Of a stretch of DNA of 35,780 nucleotides, positions 15,245 to 23,199 are shown piece by piece. Source of the stretch: Verrucomicrobiota bacterium (lineage in GTDB: Bacteria; Verrucomicrobiota; Kiritimatiellia; JAHIZV01); assembly GCA_018814445.1 (NCBI GenBank), contig JAHIZV010000042.1, positions 1 to 35,780 on the forward strand, read 5' to 3'. The first letter of the stretch is position 1; each line of letters starts with the position of its first letter. The notes under the pieces are model-generated. The model was given only the letters and a program-made list of their open reading frames with translations. It made no database searches and was not told where the DNA came from. Both the position numbers and the translations under genes were made by a program.

Positions 15245-16212
15245 AGAATCGCTTCTTTGAACCGAGACTTCGTCTCTCTGGACTCTTCGGAGCCGCTGTA
15301 TTCGTTGCGGGAGTCGGAACGGTTCTGGGCTTCTTGGGCCGCTTTTACTGGCTATTCGATCTGGCATCCCATTTCCGGGTCCAGTACTGCGCCCTGTTCA
15401 TGGTCCTGCTTCTCACACTGTGCGTGGCACGAAAATGGCGACTTGCGCTGTTCGCTCTTGCGATGCTTCTGATCAATGTCTTGTGTGTGGCTCCCCTCTT
15501 CTTCAACGGGTCTTCCGAGCCGGAGGGGACTCACACGGTCTACAGAGCAATGCTCATCAACGTGAACACGCAGTTCGGCGACAGCAATTCTGTTCGCCGG
15601 GAAATTCTGAGAGCTGAGCCGGATCTTCTCGTGCTGGAAGAAATCAATGAAGAATGGATGGCAGAACTCAAGGACGTCCTCACAGATTTTCCGCATAGAA
15701 AAATCAGATTAAGAGATGACAACTTCGGAATTGGTTTGTTCGGCCGCCATATGTGGAAGGACGCTGACGTTCTATATGGCGGCGGCGTCCTCTTGCCAAG
15801 TATATGTGCCACATACGGGGACGAGTCGGAGTCTTTCGTTCTCATCACGACCCATCCCGTTCCGCCGGGCAGCAGGAGAATGAGCGAGTACCGCAACAAG
15901 CAACTGGCATGGCTTGCCGATCTTGTGCGACATTTCAAGGAGCCTGTCATCGTTCTCGGAGACCTGAACGTTTCTCCTTTTTCCCACTACTTCCACAAGC
16001 TCCTGAAAGATGGTCGATTGGAGGATTCAGCAGAAGGCAGAGGCTACAAACCAACCTGGCCAAGCTTCATGTGGCCGCTCCTGATTCCCATTGATCATTG
16101 TCTCCACACCAAGGGAATCTCAATCCATAGACATGAGATCGGCAACCAGGTCGGCTCTGACCACTATCCTGTGATAATCGACTTCTCCGTCGACCGTGTT
16201 CGGGTGGACTGA
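15241..16212 (+). CDS. Membrane-anchored endonuclease/exonuclease/phosphatase (EEP) family protein
   Basis: A 323-residue protein. Three N-terminal hydrophobic segments within about residues 12-90 (GLFGAAVFVAGVGTVLGFLG, YCALFMVLLLTLCVA, LALFALAMLLINVLCV) anchor an EEP domain (about 100-320) likely facing the periplasm. Metal and catalytic motifs are all visible: INVNTQFG (Asn), PDLLVLEEIN (Glu), TTHPVPPG (His), VLGDLNVSPF (Asp/Asn), IPIDHCL (Asp) and SDHYPVI (Asp-His). EEP enzymes cleave phosphodiesters in nucleic acids, lipids or inositol phosphates; substrate is unknown, and this multi-span layout resembles the YdcA/VanJ-like group. An upstream in-frame start at 15154 exists, but the ATG at 15241 overlapping the DUF805 stop is the better choice. 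Confidence 0.85.
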   Translation: MKNRFFEPRLRLSGLFGAAVFVAGVGTVLGFLGRFYWLFDLASHFRVQYCALFMVLLLTLCVARKWRLALFALAMLLINVLCVAPLFFNGSSEPEGTHTVYRAMLINVNTQFGDSNSVRREILRAEPDLLVLEEINEEWMAELKDVLTDFPHRKIRLRDDNFGIGLFGRHMWKDADVLYGGGVLLPSICATYGDESESFVLITTHPVPPGSRRMSEYRNKQLAWLADLVRHFKEPVIVLGDLNVSPFSHYFHKLLKDGRLEDSAEGRGYKPTWPSFMWPLLIPIDHCLHTKGISIHRHEIGNQVGSDHYPVIIDFSVDRVRVD

Positions 16213-16220
16213 AAGCAGAC

Positions 16221-16246
16221 CGAAGAAGCTCTCAGTCCTTCTTTCG
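16221..16246 (+). terminator. Possible weak terminator after the EEP gene
   Basis: CGAAGAAG (16221-16228) pairs with CTTCTTTCG (16238-16246) with one bulged T, 8 nt past the stop. AU-rich stem and no clear U-run, so low confidence. Confidence 0.3.
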
Positions 16247-16270
16247 TGTACTTTCGCCTGTTTCGTGGGG

Positions 16271-16310
16271 AATCTCGGAATCCGGCATCGGGTATCTGAC
16301 ATCTCTTATC
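16271..16310. repeat. Short ATCCGG-type dispersed repeat, copy 2
   Basis: Contains GGAATCCGGCATCGGGTATC and TGACATC, similar to 29171-29206 in the same orientation and to 1461-1482. It fills the convergent junction between the two EEP genes. Confidence 0.45.
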
Positions 16311-17328
16311 TGGAGATATCCACGTAAACCGGATAATGATCCGAGATATGCTTTCCGTTGCCCCCGGTGGCGCTGACATCTGCTGTGTTCACGCCGCGCT
16401 TCAGAGACTTCGGTTCGCCGACTACCCAGGGCTTCTCCTTCAGTTCGGGAGAGACGATGATGCGGTCGAAAGATGCCGGCGGAAATTCCTGCATCGGGTC
16501 GCCATGCCGCGTCGGAACGGTGGTCCGCTCGGCAATCGGTACTCCGCGCCACAGATCATACCAATCGGAAACGGGATCGAACGTGGGATCTTCGGCGAAG
16601 GAAGGAAGGTCGGGATCCACATTGGTGTCCCCGATCATCATGACCTCCCACTCGGAAGCCGGATACCTCGCCTGGACTCTGCGCGCATCCGCCCGCAGGA
16701 TTTCCACTGCTCTTCGCCGTTTCTCTTCATTCCTCTCCCGGTCTCCCCAGTTCGATTTCAGGTGAACTGCGTAGACCAGCAGATATTTTTTCTCTTCAAG
16801 TGAAATAGCAAAACGGAGCAGACCTCTTGGCGGGCGGCCCGCTCCCTCCATTTCCTGAAAATCTATCTCCTTGAGGCCGGTAAGCGGCAAACGAGACAGT
16901 ACGGCTATGTTCAGTTTTCTGTCGTCGTGCCTCGGGTGCCCGAACGACGTGATGTAAACGAACGGATAAGGATCATCCAGACTCCGGTTAAGCTGACTGA
17001 TAGCCTGGGAGCCTTCGATTTCCTCCAGAACAACCACATCGGGACTAATCTCAGCCAGTATTCCCGCCGCCATTCCCGCATGTCTAATCGCGATATCCTC
17101 CGTTCTTTCGCGTCCATCTCCATGACCGTCACTGAAATCCTGAATGTTGTAAGTACATATACGCAAAGAGCTTCCAACAGCCTCTTTCGCATCGGAGGTC
17201 TCGCTGACCGTTATGGGCGTCTCAAAAACGGGCTTCCCTGCAACCGTCCATTCGACATCATCCGCATGAGCGCTGATCGCAAGTGCGGCTGTGATCGCCA
17301 GGACAACTTTCCAATTCATTTGCGGCAT
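16306..17328 (-). CDS. Secreted endonuclease/exonuclease/phosphatase (EEP) family protein
   Basis: A 340-residue EEP-fold hydrolase with a predicted signal peptide (MPQMNWKVVLAITAALAISAHA). The domain spans about residues 55-340 and shows the family order: ICTYNIQDF (Asn), PDVVVLEEIEG (Glu), AVHLKSNWG (His), MIGDTNVDPD (Asp/Asn), SFDRIIVS (Asp) and SDHYPVYVDIS at the C-terminus. Likely a secreted or periplasmic nuclease or phosphodiesterase; the DRE-rich stretch between Asn and Glu motifs and the HLKSNWG motif are seen in extracellular nuclease-like members. The ATG at 17328 has GGA 7 nt upstream; an alternative ATG three codons later would give nearly the same signal peptide. It shares only the fold with the convergent EEP gene. 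Confidence 0.85.
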   Translation of the reverse strand: MPQMNWKVVLAITAALAISAHADDVEWTVAGKPVFETPITVSETSDAKEAVGSSLRICTYNIQDFSDGHGDGRERTEDIAIRHAGMAAGILAEISPDVVVLEEIEGSQAISQLNRSLDDPYPFVYITSFGHPRHDDRKLNIAVLSRLPLTGLKEIDFQEMEGAGRPPRGLLRFAISLEEKKYLLVYAVHLKSNWGDRERNEEKRRRAVEILRADARRVQARYPASEWEVMMIGDTNVDPDLPSFAEDPTFDPVSDWYDLWRGVPIAERTTVPTRHGDPMQEFPPASFDRIIVSPELKEKPWVVGEPKSLKRGVNTADVSATGGNGKHISDHYPVYVDISR

Positions 17329-17393
17329 ACGTTCCGAGATCCTTTCCGGTTGGGTTCAAAGAGAGTCGCATCGAAGAACAGGTCTTCCTCCGT

Positions 17394-17413
17394 CAGATCA
17401 TGATGATCATCTG
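17394..17413. promoter_or_regulatory. Near-palindrome in the nfr-like upstream region
   Basis: CAGATCATGATGATCATCTG is an imperfect dyad (outer CAGAT/ATCTG exact). It lies between the divergent secreted EEP gene and the nfr-like promoter and might bind a dimeric regulator. Purely structural observation. Confidence 0.3.
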
Positions 17414-17465
17414 GAAACCCTAGAAAAAACCCCACATTTCAGTCTGCAGTAAGATGTGCAACAGA

Positions 17466-17493
17466 TTGACATTTGTCAACGTAGAGTTATGCT
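17466..17493 (+). promoter_or_regulatory. Sigma70-type promoter with operator-like palindrome, nfr-like operon
   Basis: Perfect -35 TTGACA (17466-17471), 16-nt spacer, and -10 TATGCT (17488-17493). The -35 is one arm of a dyad, TTGACA-TT-TGTCAA (17466-17479), so a repressor or activator could overlap it. Predicted start near 17500 gives a leader of about 180 nt to the first gene. Confidence 0.65.
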
Positions 17494-17523
17494 TTGATTG
17501 CTGTGCAGTAGTTTCATGCCGGA

Positions 17524-17617
17524 TATAGATAAGGGGGGCTTTTGCCATTCGCCGGGAGTTATCTATAGCGGCGGTACGCAATGGAAATCAGCCGCCGGAG
17601 CCGCCCGGCATTTCCAT
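17524..17617 (+). promoter_or_regulatory. Structured 5' leader with mutually exclusive hairpins
   Basis: Three stems are visible by eye. TATAGATAA (17524-17532) pairs perfectly with TTATCTATA (17559-17567), enclosing a smaller GGC-TTTT-GCC hairpin. CGGCGG (17569-17574) pairs with CCGCCG (17592-17597). ATGGAAAT (17581-17588) pairs perfectly with ATTTCCAT (17610-17617). The second and third stems interlock and cannot form as a simple nested structure, which is a switch-like arrangement. No match to the c-di-GMP-I (GEMM) consensus could be established. Confidence 0.5.
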
Positions 17618-17678
17618 CGCCTTGTGGCAGATTATGGTCCGGAGGGGCCTGTACTGAGGACCCGGAGAAAGAGCGCTC

Positions 17679-19745
17679 ATGGAAGCAGCTAACGAGCTCA
17701 ACTTCTATATTTGGTTAGGATTTCGGGTTTTCTTTATCTGTCTCCTGTTTGTATTCCTTCTGTCCGGTCTGGACGACCTGTTCCTCGACCTTGTGTACTA
17801 CGTGCGCATGATTTACAGGAAACTGTTTCTTCGTAACCGCATCAAACCACTTACGGTCGAACAACTTGGATCAGTATCGGAGCAACCGATCGCAATCATG
17901 ATCCCCGCCTGGGACGAGTCGGCGGTTGTCGGGAAAATGCTCCTTAATACGCTCAACACGATTGACTATAAGAACTACTACTTTTTCGTCGGGACCTACC
18001 CCAATGACGAGGCGACGGCACTTGAAGCCGAACGCATACGCGAGATTTATCCTAATATCGAGATCGCCGTAACCCCGGCCGACGGCCCCACAAACAAGGC
18101 GGACTGCCTGAACTGGATTTATCAGGGCATACTCGTTTTCGAGAAAGAGAACGATATGCATTTTGAAGTCTTCATGATGCATGATGCGGAAGACATCATT
18201 CATCCGATCTCTCTGAAGTACGTGAACTATCTCATCCCTCGCATGGATTTTATCCAGCTCCCCGTCTTCCCCCTCGAAACACCGTGGTACCATTTCGTTG
18301 CTGGCGTCTACAAAGACGAGTTCGCCGAGACGCATTCAAAAGATCTCAGGGCCCGCGAAGTCCTCGCCGATGCCATTCCCTCGGCCGGCGTCGGGACCGC
18401 GTTGAGCCGCAAAGCGGTCGAGTTCATGGCGGAGAACCGCAAGAACCAGATTTTCGACATTCAGTCTCTGACGGAAGACTACCTGCTGGGCATGCGCCTG
18501 CAGGACCTGGACGGCCGGAAGATCTTCCTGCAACAGGCTCTTGAGCGGAAGATCAAGGTGAAATCGCGCTGGACGGGCCGCGAAGTCGAAAAAACGATCA
18601 AGGATCCCGTCGCAACAAGGGAACTTTTTCCCGACAGTTTCAAAGCCGCTACCCGTCAGAAGGCAAGGTGGATTCTGGGCATCGCGATTCAAGGATGGGA
18701 TGCGGGCTGGACGCGGAGCATCGGCACGAACTACTGCCTGTATCGTGACCGCAAATCGATCCTGACGAATCTCATCGTGATGCTCGGCTACTTCGCGGTG
18801 CTGTTCTGGACGGCCACGTGGGGCATCAACAAGGCCACAGGTGAAGCGAAGTTTCCACCTCTGATCGAAGCCGACGAGGTCTTTTTCTACTGCATGTGGA
18901 TTGTGGTTGCCCTTCTCCTGTGGCGTTTCTTCAACCGCGTTCTGTCTACATGGCGCCTGTACGGACCCCTCGATGGCATCATGGCCATTCCTCGCTTCTT
19001 CGTCGGGAACGTCGTCAATTTCTTCGCGACCGTTCAGGCCATTCAGCGATACATCTCATCCCGCAGATCCGGCACGGTACCCGAGTGGGGCAAAACGGAC
19101 CATGCCTGGCCGTCAGAACTTCAGCTTAGAACGTTTCATAAGAAGCTGGGCGACCTTCTGCTTGAAAGGCGGCTGATTTCCGCCGAGCAGTTGATCGCCG
19201 CCCTCGACAGGCAAAAGGAGACCGGAGAGAGGCTCGGAGAAATCCTGGTGAAAATGGGATCCCTGTGGGATGAAGATCTTGCGTTCGTTCTCGCTCGCCA
19301 GAAGAATCGCGAAGCCGTGGAAATCGATCCGTTCGGCCGCCCGGATCTGCTCGATATCGTCGACCGTGACACCGCGGAGAAATACTCGGTGTTCCCCGTC
19401 GACAAAGAAGAGTCCACGCTCATCCTCGCGGCAACGGTCCTGGATCAACCGGATGTTGAAGAAGCCCTCGCAAAACAGACGAGGTACAAGATATCTCTGC
19501 GGCTGGCGTCGGAAGTCGACATCGATTACGCGATCCGGCGAGCTTATTCGGAGAAGGCGCATCTGCCCTTCTCTCTCCAGCATCGCCTCGGACAGCGGCT
19601 TGTCAGCGAAGGGAAAATTACTGAAGAAGATCTCAAGGAAGCCCTTCGCAGGCAGAAGCGCGCCCACCAGAGACTTGGCGAGATCCTCGTCGAAATGAAT
19701 CTGATTTCTGAACAGGAACTGAAGGCTCAACTGGAAAAACAATGA
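17679..19745 (+). CDS. nfrB: NfrB-like inner-membrane glycosyltransferase with C-terminal MshEN c-di-GMP-binding domains
   Basis: A 688-residue processive-type family 2 glycosyltransferase, similar to E. coli NfrB, which polymerises an exopolysaccharide at the inner membrane. An N-terminal membrane segment (about residues 10-35) is followed by the cytosolic GT domain: IPAWDE at 75-80, HDAED metal site at 168-172, TED acceptor/base motif at 265-267, and the (Q/R)xxRW-type motif RQKARW at 326-331. Two or three more membrane segments lie between about 360 and 460. Then come four 24-residue MshEN-type motifs (RLGxxLxxxG...LxxxLxxQ): a tandem pair at 489-541 followed by the usual beta-rich companion (VFPVDKEESTLILAA), and a second pair at 636-688 ending exactly at the C-terminus. 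MshEN domains bind c-di-GMP. Motif 1 has Lys in place of the usual Arg. GGAG lies 11 nt before the ATG. Confidence 0.85.
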   Translation: MEAANELNFYIWLGFRVFFICLLFVFLLSGLDDLFLDLVYYVRMIYRKLFLRNRIKPLTVEQLGSVSEQPIAIMIPAWDESAVVGKMLLNTLNTIDYKNYYFFVGTYPNDEATALEAERIREIYPNIEIAVTPADGPTNKADCLNWIYQGILVFEKENDMHFEVFMMHDAEDIIHPISLKYVNYLIPRMDFIQLPVFPLETPWYHFVAGVYKDEFAETHSKDLRAREVLADAIPSAGVGTALSRKAVEFMAENRKNQIFDIQSLTEDYLLGMRLQDLDGRKIFLQQALERKIKVKSRWTGREVEKTIKDPVATRELFPDSFKAATRQKARWILGIAIQGWDAGWTRSIGTNYCLYRDRKSILTNLIVMLGYFAVLFWTATWGINKATGEAKFPPLIEADEVFFYCMWIVVALLLWRFFNRVLSTWRLYGPLDGIMAIPRFFVGNVVNFFATVQAIQRYISSRRSGTVPEWGKTDHAWPSELQLRTFHKKLGDLLLERRLISAEQLIAALDRQKETGERLGEILVKMGSLWDEDLAFVLARQKNREAVEIDPFGRPDLLDIVDRDTAEKYSVFPVDKEESTLILAATVLDQPDVEEALAKQTRYKISLRLASEVDIDYAIRRAYSEKAHLPFSLQHRLGQRLVSEGKITEEDLKEALRRQKRAHQRLGEILVEMNLISEQELKAQLEKQ

Positions 19746-22700
19746 ACACATACAGACGCGTCAATCAGGGCTGGCCGGGGACGCTGATGGGGCTGATTGC
19801 GGCCATGGTCTTCGTTGCCGCGGTACAGGCCGCGGACCGCACGGAGATACCCATTCCGGAGACAAGGGCGAAGCGAAGCTGGACCCAAAGACAGCGCGCC
19901 CGCTACTTCCTTCATCCCACCATCGAGAGAGGCCACAAGGCCATCGCGCGCGGCGACTATGAAGAAGCCTGCCGGCTGTTTGAGAAAGTCCTGGAAAAGG
20001 ATCCCCTTCACAATCACGCGAGAGTATTCCTGATCGAGATCTACAATCTCCAGGGGGAGTACGAAACCGGCATCAAAGTCGCCAACGATCTGCTCCGCGA
20101 TTATCCGGCCTACTATGATCTCTATCTGTCGAAGGGTTTCATGGAACTTAAACTCGACCGCCTCGGCGACGCGATTCGAAGTCTTGAAATACTCCGCGAG
20201 CAGGCTCCGCCCCGGTATCCCAAACTCGACACGGCCCTTGAGAATCTCGCCATCGCCTACTTCAAGGTTGAACGCTATCGACAGGCGATGACGCTTATGG
20301 AGGAGTTGGTCGAGCGAGAGGAGACAGTCGAGCGTAGAATCTTCATCGCGGAATGCGCGATTCGCCGCAAGCAGTCGGTCGCCGCGGCATTCAATCTCGA
20401 ACGCGCGATCGAGCTTTCTGATGTCGAAGAACGCAAAGCCGCCCTTCAGCTCAAACTGGGCTACGTATACTCCCAGCTCCAGCGCTACAGCGATGCGGAG
20501 AAAGCCCTGCAGTTGGGTAAAGGCGGCGAAATGACCGAAGAGGAGCGGACGCGAATCGCCACACAGCTTGCTCAGAACTCGTTCGGAGACGGGAATTTCG
20601 CAGAAGCCGCCGAGCGGTTTGAATCGCTGCTGAGACAAGGATTCAACGAAGACCTCGCTGCAGGCCGCCTGCAGGCGCTTTCGAAACTGGGGCAGTCCAA
20701 ACGCTGCATCCAGGAGGCCAATCGCTTCCTGCAACAGGGCGGTATTTCGAAAGCCTTCACGGAGAAGGCCCTCGTCACGATCATGTACGCGCATAAAGAT
20801 CTCGATGATGACGTGTCGTGTTATGTCACCGCGACCAAACTGCTGAACGAATTCCCCAAAACCGAATATCTCCTCGAAGCCGGAGCCGCGGCGGAAAGAA
20901 TGAACGAATTCGACGAGGCAATACGCCTGTATCTGACCTCTCTGGAACAGAACTTCGATCCTGTCGTCGGCCTGAACTGTCACTACGCACTGAAGAAGAA
21001 AGCCGCCGCGGAAGAAGCAGCGGGCAACGCACAGGAGGCCCGGGCTCTCCGCGAAGAAAGCATCGAACTGCTCGGCTCCTTGAAAGAACTGGCGGAACTT
21101 CCCGATGACATCAGCTTCGCCGTAACGTACGAACTCGCCCAGGCATACCGCGCCATAGGCGACTTCGCGTCTTATTCGTCCGTCATGGAGGGCCTGCTCC
21201 GAGACGATCCTGATCCGGCTCTCCTGCATGAGTATGCAGTCGAGCTTTATGCCCAGGGACGTTATCCCGAAGCGCTCGAACTGTTCGAAGCGTGTCTTGA
21301 TAAGGACTTCCCTGACGAGATCAAGTTCGACGCGTGTCTCGCCATGGCAGCGATCCGGCTTTTTCAACAGGAAACCGGAACCGCGCGGCAGTGGCTTGAA
21401 AGAGCCGTCGAATACGGTGAAAAGAACGATCGATGGCATCTGGAAATGGCACGCGCCGATTTCCAGGACGGAAACTACGAGGCGTGCATCGAAAGGCTTC
21501 TCCCGGAATCCGAAGGGAACGACCTGTTCAACCTCTACATCGGATTCTCTTTCTACAAGCTCAAGATGCCCGGACTCGCGTTGCTTCACCTGAATCGCGT
21601 CGCCGAACCCGAGAAACTCGAACCTCTCCAGCGCTACAACTTCTCGGCTAACCGCGCTTATCTGCTCTTCGACCAGGATCAGTACGAAGAGGCGCTGGAT
21701 GACGTTGAACAGGCCCTCTCATTTCAAAGTTCAGAGGAACTGGAGATTGTGCGGCTGAAAACGCTGGTCCGGCTCGGACGCTACAAGACCGCGGCGGATC
21801 TCGGAAAGGAACTTGTTCGCGCCGATGCCAACGATGATCTGCGCGCGGAGATCATCGAACTGCTCCAGGAACATCCTGAACCCAAGTTCAGAGCCGCTAT
21901 GCTGGAAAAACTGGGGCAACTGGGTTCGCAGGAACAGGCGGATCTTCTTCATCTCATCGGCTTGTGCGAGCTCCGGCTTGGCCACTACGACGATGCGGTG
22001 CAGTACCTGACGCTTGCCATCGAACGCGACCCGACGTACTCGGAATCCTACTACCTGCGCGGGCTGGCAAACTTCAAAGCCGAGCGGTACGAAGCGGCCG
22101 AAGAGGACTTCCTTGTTCTCTATGATCAGGCGACCCGGTTTCCTCCGACTTTCTGGGGTGATCTGGGACTGCTGGAAGGGGCAAAGAAAGACTACGCGCT
22201 CGGAACGGCGGCCCTGGACAAGTCCCTTGAGATTTACATGTACGACATCGATACCGCGGAGGAAACGGGATACCAGTACATGAAGTGGAACAAGAACAAC
22301 AACGCCAAAGAGGCCTTCGCCTACGCGATAGATCTCTACACCACGGTACTCCCCTATCTTCCGCAGGACGAGGCGGCAGGCTACGACGACGCCCGCCGAT
22401 CGATGAAGCAGGAATACATGAAACTCGACAAGGTCTTCGGGCTCCAGGGATATATCAGCAAGACCGACTATAACTTCCAGAGCGACCGTGAAGGCGTGGC
22501 TGTCGACTCCACGGAAGGAGCCCTCCAGTCCCAGGCGGGAGTCGGCGTACGTTACCGCCCGCCGGATATCGGCTTCAGGAACGAGCGGCAGTTGGATGTT
22601 ATGGGCCGGGTTCTTGCCAACTTCAAACCTGACTCGTGGGACCTGGACTCAGATTCGTACCAGGGCGCCGTTGGAGCGCAGTACAAGCCCTTCTCATCCC

Positions 22701-23188
22701 TCAACTACAACACCTCGTTCGAGAGGCTGTTCAAGATCGGCGACAACGCCGAGGAGAACTGGCTGTGGCGCAATATGCTCTCCTTCGAACGCGGTGAGAA
22801 ACCGCGGCGCGACGAAGAGTGGTGGATGCACAATAAATTCTACGGGGAGGTCAGCTACTACCTCGACAGCCCTGAGCGATGGATCTACTACGTCGACCTG
22901 GGTCTGAGTCCGGTATTCCCTGTTAATGACAGAATCCTGCTCAACCTGCCCGAAGTTAAGGGCGTGGGCCGATATCAGTCGGATGATGCAGACGGTGTCG
23001 GCACTTACAGTTATGTCGGCCTGGGTCCCAGCCTCCGCATACTCGACAGGGAGAGAGAGTACGCGACAGAGAAATGGTATCTGGATCTGTACGCCCACTA
23101 TACATGGGGCTGGTTTAACGAAACACCTGAAGGATTTGAGGACAGAAACTTCGACGGCTTAATATTCGGTGTCAACTTCGTGAAATAG
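19742..23188 (+). CDS. nfrA: NfrA-like outer-membrane protein: TPR superhelix plus C-terminal beta-barrel
   Basis: A 1148-residue protein with a signal peptide (GTLMGLIAAMVFVAAVQAA, cut about residue 31). A long run of tetratricopeptide-like repeats (about 55-860; for example GHKAIARGDYEEACRLFEKV, QLKLGYVYSQLQRYSDAEKA, YLRGLANFKAERYEAAEEDF) is followed by a C-terminal domain of about 230 residues. This end is rich in alternating aromatic strands and contains FERLFKIGDNAEENWLWRN, resembling the NfrA C-terminal domain, and ends in a beta-signal-like IFGVNFVK. In E. coli, NfrA is the outer-membrane partner of NfrB and the phage N4 receptor. By analogy this one binds the polymer in the periplasm through the TPRs and exports it. 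It overlaps nfrB by 4 bp (ATGA). It is longer than the roughly 990-residue E. coli protein, mainly in TPRs. Confidence 0.8.
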   Translation: MNTYRRVNQGWPGTLMGLIAAMVFVAAVQAADRTEIPIPETRAKRSWTQRQRARYFLHPTIERGHKAIARGDYEEACRLFEKVLEKDPLHNHARVFLIEIYNLQGEYETGIKVANDLLRDYPAYYDLYLSKGFMELKLDRLGDAIRSLEILREQAPPRYPKLDTALENLAIAYFKVERYRQAMTLMEELVEREETVERRIFIAECAIRRKQSVAAAFNLERAIELSDVEERKAALQLKLGYVYSQLQRYSDAEKALQLGKGGEMTEEERTRIATQLAQNSFGDGNFAEAAERFESLLRQGFNEDLAAGRLQALSKLGQSKRCIQEANRFLQQGGISKAFTEKALVTIMYAHKDLDDDVSCYVTATKLLNEFPKTEYLLEAGAAAERMNEFDEAIRLYLTSLEQNFDPVVGLNCHYALKKKAAAEEAAGNAQEARALREESIELLGSLKELAELPDDISFAVTYELAQAYRAIGDFASYSSVMEGLLRDDPDPALLHEYAVELYAQGRYPEALELFEACLDKDFPDEIKFDACLAMAAIRLFQQETGTARQWLERAVEYGEKNDRWHLEMARADFQDGNYEACIERLLPESEGNDLFNLYIGFSFYKLKMPGLALLHLNRVAEPEKLEPLQRYNFSANRAYLLFDQDQYEEALDDVEQALSFQSSEELEIVRLKTLVRLGRYKTAADLGKELVRADANDDLRAEIIELLQEHPEPKFRAAMLEKLGQLGSQEQADLLHLIGLCELRLGHYDDAVQYLTLAIERDPTYSESYYLRGLANFKAERYEAAEEDFLVLYDQATRFPPTFWGDLGLLEGAKKDYALGTAALDKSLEIYMYDIDTAEETGYQYMKWNKNNNAKEAFAYAIDLYTTVLPYLPQDEAAGYDDARRSMKQEYMKLDKVFGLQGYISKTDYNFQSDREGVAVDSTEGALQSQAGVGVRYRPPDIGFRNERQLDVMGRVLANFKPDSWDLDSDSYQGAVGAQYKPFSSLNYNTSFERLFKIGDNAEENWLWRNMLSFERGEKPRRDEEWWMHNKFYGEVSYYLDSPERWIYYVDLGLSPVFPVNDRILLNLPEVKGVGRYQSDDADGVGTYSYVGLGPSLRILDREREYATEKWYLDLYAHYTWGWFNETPEGFEDRNFDGLIFGVNFVK

Positions 23189-23199
23189 AGGAGCATCTC

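Noticed and set aside
17500-17660. c-di-GMP-I (GEMM) riboswitch upstream of the nfr-like operon
   Set aside because: TACGCAA and CCGCCGG superficially recall parts of the GEMM consensus, but the CACAGGGCAAACC-like 5' part and the GNRA tetraloop-receptor arrangement are missing and the spacing differs. Kept only as an unclassified structured leader.
19727-21589. 620-residue - strand open frame opposite the NfrA-like gene
   Set aside because: Antisense to clear TPR repeats; no domain pattern of its own and no ribosome binding site.
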